A stretch of DNA of 64,000 nucleotides from an uncultured Christensenellaceae bacterium (GTDB lineage Bacteria > Bacillota > Clostridia > Christensenellales > Pumilibacteraceae): the NCBI GenBank assembly GCA_910588155.1, contig CAJUPB010000002.1:62001-126000 (forward strand). Reading direction: 5' to 3'. The notes below the pieces were generated by a model. It made no database searches. It was not told the DNA's origin and saw nothing but the letters and a program-made list of their open reading frames with translations. The first letter of the stretch is position 1. Each line of letters begins with the position of its first letter. The position numbers were made by a program, and so were the translations under genes. This document shows, piece after piece, positions 24,625 through 33,932 of this stretch.

Positions 24625-26493
24625 ATGTACGGACTTGTCAAAGTTGCGGCGGCGACGCCGAATACGGTCGTGGGCGACGTCGGCAAAAACGCTGCCGAAA
24701 TTGCAAAGCTTATAAAAGAAGCAAAAAAAAGAGGCGTGCGGCTTGTCGTGTTTCCGGAGCTTGCATTGTGCGGTTATACGGTCGGCGACCTTGTGTTTCA
24801 TTCTGTTTTGCTGGACGCCTGCGAATGCGCGCTTAAAGAACTTGCTCCGCTTTGCGTCGGTTCGGTTGCGGTCGTGGGTCTGCCTCTGCGGTTAAACGGC
24901 AGGATTTTCAATGTCGCCGCAGTCCTGGGAAACGGCAGGATTCTCGGCGTAGTCCCGAAGAAAAATCTTTCGAACCGCAAAGAGTGTAACGAAAGCAGAT
25001 ATTTTTCCGTTCAATCCGATTCGAAGTCGATTATGCTTGCGGGAGAGGAAATACCGTTCGGGGAAGGACTTGTCTTTTGCGACGAAAGGGAAGAGGGCTT
25101 TTCTTTCGGTGTGGAAATCGGCGAGGACGCTTGGGTGGCGAATTCTCCGTCAATCGCGCTGACTCTCGGCGGCGCGAGGATAATCTGCAATCCGTCCGCA
25201 TCGGCGGAAACGGTCGGCAAAGCCGAGTTGAGAAGAACGCTTTTGAAAGCACAGTCGGCAAAACTCGTGGGCGGATATATATATGCGGATTGCGGCGGCG
25301 GCGAGTCCACGACGGACTGCGTATTTGCCGGGCACAGAATCATAGCCGAGGACGGCGAACTGCTTGCCGAAAGCCGACTTTTGACGCAAGGTCTTACGGT
25401 TTCGGACATAGACGTCGAAAAAATCGATTATGCCAGACGCACGGCAGGCACGTTTGAAATCAAATCCGAAAACACGCGTCGGACAGCGTTCGAGACAAAG
25501 GATGACGGGAAGTCGGAACGGAATTATTTCTCCGCGCCCTTTATACCGCAAACGGGAGGAAGAGAGCAGACGGAGTTTATATTGTCCTTGCAGACGGCGG
25601 GTTTGAAGCGCCGAATGGATGCGGCAAAGACGGATAAGCTGGTGGTAGGCATTTCGGGAGGTTTGGACAGCGCGTTGGCGCTTATCGTGGCAACGAAAGC
25701 GGTTAAAGACGCAAAAAACGTTACTGCCGTCACAATGCCCTGTTTCGGAACGGGAGAGCGCACGCTGAAAAACGCACGTAAACTTTCGGAAGCGCTCGGC
25801 GTAAGCTTTAAAGAGATTTCCATCGCGGACAGCGTCAAAAAGCATTTTGAGGATATCGGACACGATATAAACGTGAAGAACAGTGTCTACGAAAACGCAC
25901 AGGCGAGAGAGCGCACGCAGATTCTATTGGATATGGCAAACGAAAGCGGCGCTCTTGTTGTGGGAACGGGCGATTTGTCGGAGTCGGCTTTGGGCTGGAC
26001 GACGTATAACGGCGACCATATGTCTTCGTACGGAGTGAATGCTTCGATACCCAAAACGTTGGTTCGGTTTATGGTTCGGGAGTATGCCGATATATGCAAA
26101 GGCGAAGCGGGAGAAGTCTTGAAGGACATTGCGGCAACGGAAATCAGTCCGGAACTTTTGCCGCCGTCGGACGGTAAGATAAGCCAAAAGACGGAGGATA
26201 TTATCGGAAAGTATGAGTATCACGATTTCTTTATCTATCACGGACTGTATGAAGGGTGTTCGCCGAAGAAGATTATGTATTTGGCGCTGAAAGCGTTCGG
26301 CGAAGACAAGAGAGAGGAAATCAAGAAAGCGATGAAAGTTTTTTGGTCTCGGTTTTTCTCGCAACAGTTCAAGCGGTCCTGTATGCCCGACGGAGCGAAA
26401 GCGGGAATTGTTTCTCTCTCTCCGCGAACAGACCTTAAAATGCCGTCCGACGCCGTCGGCGAATTGTGGCTGAAAGAGACGGAAGAGCTGTAA
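24625..26493 (+). CDS. nadE: NAD synthase with altered glutaminase domain
   Basis: I chose the ATG at 24625, which follows GGAG and matches the family start MYGLVKVAAATP; 622 residues. Residues 1-270 form a nitrilase-type glutaminase domain and 310-622 the ATP-pyrophosphatase synthetase domain (VVGISGGLDSALALIV, GTGDLSESALGWTTY). It amidates deamido-NAD, the last step of NAD synthesis. In the glutaminase triad Glu45 (FPEL) and Lys112 (PKK) are present, but the Cys of the conserved ICED motif is Gly166 (EIGEDAW; GGC at 25120-25122). One base change from TGC would explain it. The protein may therefore use free ammonia. Confidence 0.93.
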   Translation: MYGLVKVAAATPNTVVGDVGKNAAEIAKLIKEAKKRGVRLVVFPELALCGYTVGDLVFHSVLLDACECALKELAPLCVGSVAVVGLPLRLNGRIFNVAAVLGNGRILGVVPKKNLSNRKECNESRYFSVQSDSKSIMLAGEEIPFGEGLVFCDEREEGFSFGVEIGEDAWVANSPSIALTLGGARIICNPSASAETVGKAELRRTLLKAQSAKLVGGYIYADCGGGESTTDCVFAGHRIIAEDGELLAESRLLTQGLTVSDIDVEKIDYARRTAGTFEIKSENTRRTAFETKDDGKSERNYFSAPFIPQTGGREQTEFILSLQTAGLKRRMDAAKTDKLVVGISGGLDSALALIVATKAVKDAKNVTAVTMPCFGTGERTLKNARKLSEALGVSFKEISIADSVKKHFEDIGHDINVKNSVYENAQARERTQILLDMANESGALVVGTGDLSESALGWTTYNGDHMSSYGVNASIPKTLVRFMVREYADICKGEAGEVLKDIAATEISPELLPPSDGKISQKTEDIIGKYEYHDFFIYHGLYEGCSPKKIMYLALKAFGEDKREEIKKAMKVFWSRFFSQQFKRSCMPDGAKAGIVSLSPRTDLKMPSDAVGELWLKETEEL

Positions 26494-26503
26494 AATTTTT
26501 GTC

Positions 26504-26532
26504 TTGACATTATCGAATGTCGGTAGTATAAT
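26504..26532 (+). promoter_or_regulatory. Promoter of the J-domain protein gene
   Basis: TTGACA at 26504-26509 and TATAAT at 26527-26532, with a 17-base spacer. Confidence 0.8.
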
Positions 26533-26594
26533 ATATAGCGGTATATTTGTAAAGACGAATATATCAAATCGGTGAGGCAAAGAGTTTTTATCGT

Positions 26595-28460
26595 ATGAAA
26601 AACTATTACAAAACTATGGGTTTAAAGCCGACGGCTACCGAAAAGGAGATTAAAAGCGCGTACCGTCTTTTGGCTAAAAGATATCACCCCGACGTCAATC
26701 CCGGCAACGCCGCAGCCGCGGAGAAGTTTGCCGACCTTACGGAGGCTTACGGGATACTTTCCGACCCCGCAAAAAAAGCCGAATACGACCGTCAGGTGAG
26801 CGAAATGCTGCAACAGAGGGCGGGACAGGGCGGAGGAGCTTTCAATAACAATCCGTACAGTGCCTATGCGCAAAATCAGTATCCTAACGGATATGCGCAA
26901 TACGCCCAGGCGCAGGCACAGTATGCGCAAGCGCAGGCACAAGCCCAGGCGCAGGCACAAGCCCAGGCGCAGGCGCAAGCCCGTCAGCAGCAATATGCGC
27001 AAGCGCGCAGACAGTATGCGCAGGCACAGTATGCTCAACAGCATCAGCAGCAACAACAGTATGCCCAGCAACAGCAGTCTTTTGCCAATCGCTATGCCCA
27101 GTATGCGCAGGCGCAACAGGCGCAGATTCAGCAGCTTGTGAAAAAAGTCGCGGAAGCGCAAAAAGCAGGGTATGCGAAAGGATTCGAGGCGGGGACTGCC
27201 GACGCCACCCGAAAGATGACTATCGAAAGCGACAAACTCAAAGCCGAGATAGAGATAATGAAACATTCCGACGCCGAGAACAAGGCGGAAATTGCACGCC
27301 TCAAAAGACAGCTCGACGCGACGGAATCCGACTTCGAGGCAATGAAAATCGGATTTTTCGATGCCGAAGAAAAGATGAGAGCCGAGATTGACGCATTGGA
27401 CGCAGAGCTGGAAAAAATGAGAGAAGAGCAGGCAGGAAAGTCCAAAAGAGCGGCGTCCGATTCGGAAAAAATAAAGAGTCTGAAAGAAAAGCTTGCGGAA
27501 TGCGAAAAAACCACGAGTCTTTTAAAAAGCAAACTTGCGGAAACGGAGAGCAGTCTTGCAGAGACTACGGGACGGTTATTGAAGAAAGAAACCGCATTGA
27601 CCGATATGAAGTTGGAGAACAACAAACTGTCTGCGGAAAAGAAATTTTTCGAGGACGAATACGAAAAAGCCCGCGCCCTCGTCGAGCAGCAAAAGGAAGA
27701 AATCGAGATGCTGAACGATACGGTGTCGCAATGGGAAGATTTTTCCGACTCGATAGATACGGCGGAAGCAATGAAAAATCTCAAAAGTCAATGGGAAAAA
27801 GAATTGCGCGAAGCCAAGAAGAAACTCAAAAACACATATTACGGCAAGCTCGGAATATTGCATAACGCCACGGAAGAAGAGGTCAAGGAGAGTTTCCGCA
27901 AAATAGTCAAGCGTTATACGAAAAAGGCGGAAACGGATAAGGCATACGAGGTTAAACTGCAAGAGGTAAACGAGGCGTTCAAAGTTCTGTCCAACGCCAA
28001 AAAGAGGGCGGCGTATAATGCCGAAATAGGCGTAACGGATGAAGAGATTGCCGTGTTCAACGAAGACAAGCGCAAGCACGAGGAAAGTATGGAGCGTTTG
28101 GAAAACGAGCAGGGAGAACGCGATTTCTGGGCGTATGTGGAAGATTTGATGTACAGCGCGCAGACGGGCGATGCCGAAAGCCAGGTCAAGCTCGGCGAAA
28201 TGTATTTAAAGGGCGACGAGTTGGAAAAGGATGTGGAGCAGGCGGTTTACTGGTTCAAGGAGGGCGCAAAGCTCAAATATCCGAGAGCCTATTTTATGCT
28301 CGGGGTCTGTTTTATCCTGGGCGAGGGCGTGGAAAAGGATACGGATAAAGCGGAAGGCTTTTTGAAGCAGGCGGTGAAAGCGGGATATGAGCCTGCCGTG
28401 CGGCTGATAGAGTCCGGTTATTCGACGGAAGTCATAGAAGACGAACTCGACAATCAATAA
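26595..28460 (+). CDS. J-domain protein with second J-like domain and Sel1 repeats
   Basis: The 621 residues have five parts. A canonical J domain (3-68) has HPD at 31-33. A low-complexity stretch (about 90-180) is made of Gln, Ala and Tyr with AQAQAQ runs. A long coiled coil spans about 185-410. A second J-like domain (about 413-478; YYGKLGILHNATEEEVKESF) has YTK in place of HPD. Two Sel1-like repeats (about 515-590) include VKLGEMYLKGDELEKDVEQA. The first J domain should stimulate an Hsp70 (DnaK); the Sel1 repeats bind proteins. It is not DnaJ itself: there are no zinc fingers. It stands alone between a promoter and a terminator. Confidence 0.85.
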   Translation: MKNYYKTMGLKPTATEKEIKSAYRLLAKRYHPDVNPGNAAAAEKFADLTEAYGILSDPAKKAEYDRQVSEMLQQRAGQGGGAFNNNPYSAYAQNQYPNGYAQYAQAQAQYAQAQAQAQAQAQAQAQAQARQQQYAQARRQYAQAQYAQQHQQQQQYAQQQQSFANRYAQYAQAQQAQIQQLVKKVAEAQKAGYAKGFEAGTADATRKMTIESDKLKAEIEIMKHSDAENKAEIARLKRQLDATESDFEAMKIGFFDAEEKMRAEIDALDAELEKMREEQAGKSKRAASDSEKIKSLKEKLAECEKTTSLLKSKLAETESSLAETTGRLLKKETALTDMKLENNKLSAEKKFFEDEYEKARALVEQQKEEIEMLNDTVSQWEDFSDSIDTAEAMKNLKSQWEKELREAKKKLKNTYYGKLGILHNATEEEVKESFRKIVKRYTKKAETDKAYEVKLQEVNEAFKVLSNAKKRAAYNAEIGVTDEEIAVFNEDKRKHEESMERLENEQGERDFWAYVEDLMYSAQTGDAESQVKLGEMYLKGDELEKDVEQAVYWFKEGAKLKYPRAYFMLGVCFILGEGVEKDTDKAEGFLKQAVKAGYEPAVRLIESGYSTEVIEDELDNQ

Positions 28461-28468
28461 AACAATGT

Positions 28469-28506
28469 AAGAAATGCGGTTCGAAAATATTCGGACCGCA
28501 TTTCTT
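28469..28506 (+). terminator. Terminator of the J-domain protein gene
   Basis: GAAATGCGGT (28471-28480) pairs with ACCGCATTTC (28495-28504), followed by TTATTT. Confidence 0.8.
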
Positions 28507-28554
28507 ATTTGTGATTTCGTACAAGTTTCTTTCCCTGTCGAAACCTTGTTTGGC

Positions 28555-28584
28555 TTGACAACGGCGGCATATCCGTCGTATAAT
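28555..28584 (+). promoter_or_regulatory. Promoter of the MATE gene
   Basis: TTGACA at 28555-28560 and TATAAT at 28579-28584, 18 bases apart. It lies inside the upstream open frame and so fixes the start at the ATG at 28606. Confidence 0.75.
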
Positions 28585-28605
28585 GTGTTTCGTGGGAAAT
28601 TTTTT

Positions 28606-30045
28606 ATGGAGCGTACTTTAAGAGAGAAAAAGCGTCGCGAAGAGGACTTCTGTTCGCGGCCGCTGTTAAAAAAAATTATCAAATTCACACTCCCGTTGAT
28701 ATTTACGGGAGTGCTTCAACTGCTTTACAACGCCGCGGACATCATAGTTGTCGGGCGTTTTGCGGGTACGCCCGCGGAATGTGACCGGGCGATGGCGGCG
28801 GTGGGGTCCACGGGTTCGCTTGTCAATCTCATAACCAACTTGTTCTTGGGACTTTCCGTCGGGTCGCTGTCGGCAATGGGGCGCTGTATGGGAGCAAAAG
28901 ACGGCGAGCGTGCGTCCAGAGTGGAGCACACGTCCGTGCTTATCAGCGTCATAGGCGGCTTTGTCATCGGCATTATCGGGTTCTTTCTGTCGGAACCTTT
29001 ATTGGTGCTTATGCAAACGCCCGCGGAAGTTTTGCCGCTTGCGACGCTTTATTTGAAAATATACTTTTTGGGTATGCCGTTCATTGCGCTTTACAACTTC
29101 GGCGCGGCAATAATGCGTGCTTGCGGAGATACGCAGCGGCCGCTTATTTTCCTGGCGTTTGCGGGAATCGCAAATGTCGGATTGAACCTTTTGCTGGTCA
29201 TAGCGTTCAAAATGAGCGTTGCCGGCGTTGCCGTTGCGACGATAAGCGCGCAAGCCGTTGCCGCAGTTTTAGTCACGATTTGGTTGATAAAGGGCAAGAG
29301 GTACCCGAAACTTTTCTTTAAAAAATTGAAGGTTTACAAGCGCGAGCTGGTCGAGATTATCAAGATTGGTTTGCCTGCGGGAATACAGGGAACGATATTT
29401 TCTCTGTCGAACGTCATTATACAGTCGGCGATAAATCCTTTCGGCGATGTCGTTATGGCGGGCAATACGGCTTCCGCAAGCGTGGAGGGCTTTGTTTACG
29501 TTTCGATGAACTCCGTTTCGCAAGCGTGTTTGACTTTCGTAAGTCAAAACTACGGCGCGGACCGACACGAAAACATAGGGCTTATTCTCGGACAGTGTAC
29601 TCTTATCGTCACCGTGCTGGGGGTGGTTCTCGGCGTTGCGGCATACTTCGCGGGAGGATTTTTGTGCGGTCTGTACAACGCCAATCCCGAAGTCATAAAG
29701 TACGGCGTGGAACGCTTGTTGTATGTCAGCGTCCCGTATTGTCTTTGCGGCATAATGGAAGTATTGGTCGGAGCGTTGCGCGGAGTCGGGCATTCGTTCG
29801 TCCCGATGATAGTTTCCGTCGTCGGAGTTTGCGGTTTGAGAATAGTATGGGTATACACGGTTTTTGCGGCGATGAATACGTTGGCAATACTTTACATATC
29901 TTATCCCGTGTCCTGGGGGATAACCGCGCTTGTGCATTTCATATGTTATTTATTCGTATCAAAAAAAGAAATCGGAAATATGAAACGTCGCAGAGCGGAA
30001 AAAGAAGCGGCGCAGGCGTCGGCGGCGGTCGAGAGCGCGCAATAG
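28606..30045 (+). CDS. MATE family efflux transporter
   Basis: The 479 residues form twelve membrane helices in two six-helix halves. The first half begins IKFTLPLIFTGVLQLLYNAADIIVVGRF, the MATE signature; the second has GLPAGIQGTIFSLSNVIIQSAI. It belongs to the NorM/DinF-like group that exports cationic compounds with Na or H. The ATG at 28606 lies downstream of the promoter and the highly charged first 15 residues are cytoplasmic. The helicase gene follows 29 bases later and may be cotranscribed. Confidence 0.92.
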   Translation: MERTLREKKRREEDFCSRPLLKKIIKFTLPLIFTGVLQLLYNAADIIVVGRFAGTPAECDRAMAAVGSTGSLVNLITNLFLGLSVGSLSAMGRCMGAKDGERASRVEHTSVLISVIGGFVIGIIGFFLSEPLLVLMQTPAEVLPLATLYLKIYFLGMPFIALYNFGAAIMRACGDTQRPLIFLAFAGIANVGLNLLLVIAFKMSVAGVAVATISAQAVAAVLVTIWLIKGKRYPKLFFKKLKVYKRELVEIIKIGLPAGIQGTIFSLSNVIIQSAINPFGDVVMAGNTASASVEGFVYVSMNSVSQACLTFVSQNYGADRHENIGLILGQCTLIVTVLGVVLGVAAYFAGGFLCGLYNANPEVIKYGVERLLYVSVPYCLCGIMEVLVGALRGVGHSFVPMIVSVVGVCGLRIVWVYTVFAAMNTLAILYISYPVSWGITALVHFICYLFVSKKEIGNMKRRRAEKEAAQASAAVESAQ

Positions 30046-30074
30046 AAGAGTGAAGACAAAAAGAGGTGTCGGAT

Positions 30075-33000
30075 ATGAACGGAACATTACTTGAAAACCT
30101 TAACCGAAAGCGCGAAGAGCTTCGCTCCCGTCCGTCGGAGAGCGGCAGAGCTCCGCTCGTGTGCAATGATGCGGCATTGATTGAGCTTGCCCGTTTGAGA
30201 CCGAAGACCAAACAGGAACTTTTGTATGTGTCGGGGTTGGGTAAAACGTTTGCCGAAAAGTACGGCGACGAGTTTATGAAAGTTCTCGACGAATATCATA
30301 AAGAAAGAAAAGCGGCGACGGAGGCTATGGCGCCCAAAGTTCGTGAAACGCTTAAAAATTTGGAAAACCGTCTCGTGAACATAAACCGGCGCAATCGCTT
30401 GCTTTATATGCCGAAGCTCGGGGCAAGGTATGCCGTCGATTTGATTGGCGGCGCGGGAGAGGAAGGCGAGAAAGCCGCGGCAAAGAGTACGAATGCCGCA
30501 AGCGAGTTGAAAGGCTTTAAGCTTATCGAGTTTCTGAAAAAACAGGACAAAGGGGCGAAGTTCAAGCTTTTGGACTTGTCGGAAGGAGACCCCGATGCCG
30601 TTTCGAAAAAGTTTACGGAATATAAGACGCTGTCGAGAGAGGCGGAGAGGAACAGGCGCGAAAGCGGCGAGGCAACGCTGTATGTCGGATATCCTTTCGT
30701 GCAGGGCAGAATGAGCGGCGAAGATTTCACCGTTCGCGCTCCGCTCGCGTTGTTTCCCGCAATGCTTACCGTTGGTACGGACGGCGTCGTGCTCACTTTG
30801 GATACGGACAAAGACGTCGTGCTAAACAGCGCGCTGGTGCTTACGCATTTCAAGTTTTCGGGGCAGAACGCCGTCGTCGAAGACAACGTTCTCGACGAGG
30901 TCAGGCAATACAAGTTTATAGACGACGTGCTTGCTTTTTTTGCTTCTTACGGCATAAATATCGAAAACAAATCGAACGGAAAGATAAAAAAATTCGTTTC
31001 GTATACGGCGTCGAGGTTTCCGAAGTATGGGGCGGGACAATTCGAACTTGTGGAAAACGCCGTTATCGGAAGGTTCTCGTTATATTCCGACGCATTGCAA
31101 AGAGATTTTCGCAAACTTATCGAAAGCGACAGCATAAACGAACTTTTGAGCGAGCTGTTGCAGGCGGAAATCGACAAAGACATCTATTCCGACAGCGAAG
31201 AAGAAGGCGACTCTCCCGACATAACGCCGCCGTCGGAACGCGGACTCAATTACATAAACGACCTCAATATTTCGCAGGAAAACGCGATTATAAATATGGA
31301 TTCCACAGACCGTCTCGTTTTGCAAGGACCGCCGGGGACAGGTAAGTCGCAGGTCATCACGAGCTTGATTGCCGATTGCGTGAACGAGGGCGGCAACGTG
31401 TTGATGGTGTCGCAAAAGAAAGCCGCATTGGACGTTATCTATTCCAGACTCGGCAATCTGTCGCGCTATGCGGTTATGATTGGCGACGTCAAGGATAAGG
31501 AAACTTTCTACGACAGTTTGGCCAGAGTGTTTGCGGCAGCGCAAAAAACTCCTTACAGCGAGGCGAAATTCAATTCCGCATCCGACAGAATCGACGGCGT
31601 GGTGTCGAGATTGGACGGCGTGGGCGAAAAACTTTTTTACGACGAAAAGTACGGTGCGCCGATGTGCGACATATACGACGAAAATTTCGCCAATCCGTTC
31701 AAGGTGGGCGACGCGGGTCTTGCCGCCGTTTTTTCGGGCAATATATGTTTGCAGCTTACCGCGCTCGGATATGAAACCGTCAAGGAGTGCAGAGACTATT
31801 TCGCCGACGGTTGGCTGTTGCAGACTTGTCGGGAATATTACGATTTGAATGACGAATTCCCGTGGTTGTATCAGGTGAAGAACGGATTGTCGGGAATGGA
31901 GATAGCGGCGGCTTTGAAAGAAATCGACGGAGTCGTGGACGAATTCGTGCGCTATCGCGCCAAAGGCTTTTTCGGGAGACTGTTCGGAAAGGGCAAATAT
32001 CGCCGCGAGGTGAAGCAGATTGTCAAAAAGTATTTCGTCGACAAAAGCGGAAAAATCGAAAAGCTGTTTTTTGCCGACCCGACCGTTTTGTACAACGGAT
32101 TCAAACGGTATGAAAAACACCGCGAACTTGCGACGGCGACCCGCAGTCTTACAAATGAACAAAAACTGTATTTCGGCTGTATGTACAACGTGTTTCGCGC
32201 ACGGGGCGGCGAGTTGAGTCAAATAAATTCGTTGCTCGAAAGCTATATTGCCTATTATTACATAACTTGTTTCGAAAGCGAAAACAGAGACGTTGCGGGC
32301 GCTTTGGAAACCTTCGACATTACCGTACGCGACATTTGCAATCTTTTCAACGTCAAGAAAGAAGAGTGCAAAATGCGGTTTAAAGCGGCGCTTACGGAGT
32401 GCTTTGTGGACAACGTCGTAAACAGTAAGCGCAGGGGAGAGATAATGCGTGTTATGGAGAGCAAGCGCAGACAGGCGATTCCGAAATTTATAAACAAGTT
32501 CGGGTTCGAACTGTTCAAGGGACTCAAAATATGGCTTATGACTCCCGAAGCGGTGTCCGAAATTTTGCCGTTGGAAAACGATTTGTTCAGTCTTGTTATA
32601 TTCGACGAAGCGTCGCAGATATATATAGAAAGAGGCGTGCCCGCTATTGCGCGAGGCAAAAAAGTGCTTATTGCGGGCGACCACAAACAGTTGCGTCCGT
32701 CTTCGCTGGGCGACGGCAGAATGGATACGGACGACGTCGACGAAGAAGAATCCGATGCCGCGCTCGAAGAAGAGAGCCTTTTGGACCTTGCCCGCTTTCG
32801 TTTCCCCGAGCTTATGCTCGACTATCATTACCGCTCGCGCTACGAGGAGTTGATAGCTTTTTCCAACTATGCTTTCTATAAGGGCAGGCTGAACATTTCC
32901 CCGAATACGTCGAAGCCGTCGTCGCCGCCGATTTGCGTGCATAAAGTGGAGAACGGACTGTGGGAAGACCGACGCAACGAAGCGGAAGCAAAAGCCGTCG

Positions 33001-33845
33001 TGAACCTGTTGAAAGAGTATCTGAACGACGATAAGGGTTTGACAATCGGAGTCATAACGTTTAACAGCAGTCAGCGCGATTTGATTCGGGATATGCTGGA
33101 CAAAGAGTGCGCGGAAAACCCCAATTTTGCGGCGAAACTGCACAGAGAAGAGAACAGAATCGAAAACGGCGAGGACGTCGGTCTGTTTGTCAAAAACATA
33201 GAAAACGTACAGGGCGACGAAAGAGACGTCATAATATTCTCGCTTGCATACGCAAAAGCCGCATCGGGCAAAGTCGTGCGGAATTTCGGTTGGCTGAATC
33301 AGGCAGGCGGAGAAAATCGTTTGAACGTTGCCGTGTCGAGAGCCAAAAGAAAAATACATATCGTGACTTCGATAGAAGCGGACGAACTGAAAGTCGACGA
33401 TTTGAAGAACGAAGGTCCGCGTATTTTCAAAAAGTATCTCGAATATGCGTATGCGGTGTCGCGCGGAAATACCGCGGCGGCAAGCGCTGTGCTTTCGTCG
33501 TTCAATGCCTCCTCCGAAAAGGCGGAAGAAGCCGAGAATGTTTTTGCCGATGCGGTTTACGACGCTTTGAAAGCCGACGGACTCAATCTCGAAAGAAACG
33601 TGGGTATGGGCAGATATAAGATTGACATTGCCGTCAAGGACGGCGACGGGAACTATCTGCTGGGCGTGGAATGCGACGGAAATCTCTATCGGCGGTTGCC
33701 TGTCGCGCGAGAACGCGACGTACACAGAGTGCGCTATCTCGAATCGCGCGGTTGGAAAATATACAGAGTTTGGTCGAGCAAGTGGTACCACGACAGCCGC
33801 GGACAGATTGAAAAAATCAAAGCCGCCGCTTACGAGAAAAAATAG
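30075..33845 (+). CDS. HRDC-DUF4011-SF1 helicase-nuclease fusion
   Basis: I chose the ATG at 30075 after AGAGGTG; 1256 residues. Residues of about 25-75 form an HRDC domain (ELLYVSGLGKTFAEKYG). A DUF4011 region follows (LVNINRRNRLLYMPKLG, about 100). The superfamily 1 helicase has Walker A GPPGTGKS (418-425), Walker B VIFDEAS and the C-terminal motif LNVAVSRAKRKI. The last 110 residues are a Vsr/DUF559-like nuclease domain (YKIDIAV, LGVECDG). Relatives with a DUF4011-helicase-Vsr plan have been reported as single-gene phage defence. The N-terminal HRDC is an extra. The neighbours do not otherwise form a defence island. Confidence 0.87.
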   Translation: MNGTLLENLNRKREELRSRPSESGRAPLVCNDAALIELARLRPKTKQELLYVSGLGKTFAEKYGDEFMKVLDEYHKERKAATEAMAPKVRETLKNLENRLVNINRRNRLLYMPKLGARYAVDLIGGAGEEGEKAAAKSTNAASELKGFKLIEFLKKQDKGAKFKLLDLSEGDPDAVSKKFTEYKTLSREAERNRRESGEATLYVGYPFVQGRMSGEDFTVRAPLALFPAMLTVGTDGVVLTLDTDKDVVLNSALVLTHFKFSGQNAVVEDNVLDEVRQYKFIDDVLAFFASYGINIENKSNGKIKKFVSYTASRFPKYGAGQFELVENAVIGRFSLYSDALQRDFRKLIESDSINELLSELLQAEIDKDIYSDSEEEGDSPDITPPSERGLNYINDLNISQENAIINMDSTDRLVLQGPPGTGKSQVITSLIADCVNEGGNVLMVSQKKAALDVIYSRLGNLSRYAVMIGDVKDKETFYDSLARVFAAAQKTPYSEAKFNSASDRIDGVVSRLDGVGEKLFYDEKYGAPMCDIYDENFANPFKVGDAGLAAVFSGNICLQLTALGYETVKECRDYFADGWLLQTCREYYDLNDEFPWLYQVKNGLSGMEIAAALKEIDGVVDEFVRYRAKGFFGRLFGKGKYRREVKQIVKKYFVDKSGKIEKLFFADPTVLYNGFKRYEKHRELATATRSLTNEQKLYFGCMYNVFRARGGELSQINSLLESYIAYYYITCFESENRDVAGALETFDITVRDICNLFNVKKEECKMRFKAALTECFVDNVVNSKRRGEIMRVMESKRRQAIPKFINKFGFELFKGLKIWLMTPEAVSEILPLENDLFSLVIFDEASQIYIERGVPAIARGKKVLIAGDHKQLRPSSLGDGRMDTDDVDEEESDAALEEESLLDLARFRFPELMLDYHYRSRYEELIAFSNYAFYKGRLNISPNTSKPSSPPICVHKVENGLWEDRRNEAEAKAVVNLLKEYLNDDKGLTIGVITFNSSQRDLIRDMLDKECAENPNFAAKLHREENRIENGEDVGLFVKNIENVQGDERDVIIFSLAYAKAASGKVVRNFGWLNQAGGENRLNVAVSRAKRKIHIVTSIEADELKVDDLKNEGPRIFKKYLEYAYAVSRGNTAAASAVLSSFNASSEKAEEAENVFADAVYDALKADGLNLERNVGMGRYKIDIAVKDGDGNYLLGVECDGNLYRRLPVARERDVHRVRYLESRGWKIYRVWSSKWYHDSRGQIEKIKAAAYEKK

Positions 33846-33858
33846 TCCCTTTGCAAAT

Positions 33859-33887
33859 TTGACAAGTCGGTCTGTTTATAGTAATAT
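33859..33887 (+). promoter_or_regulatory. Promoter of the epimerase-EFR1 operon
   Basis: TTGACA at 33859-33864 and TAATAT at 33882-33887, with a 17-base spacer. Confidence 0.65.
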
Positions 33888-33932
33888 AACAGTGTCGGCA
33901 TAAATACCGAATAACAGAAGGAAGTACGAGAA

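Noticed and set aside
26900..27130. AQAQAQ-rich region considered as a possible CRISPR or tandem-repeat array
   Set aside because: The repeats are short codon repeats in frame with the J-domain protein; there are no spacers.
31080..33791. Very long minus-strand frame (over 900 codons) opposite the helicase gene
   Set aside because: The plus strand has all helicase and nuclease motifs; the minus frame is a by-product of codon bias (GC-rich third positions).
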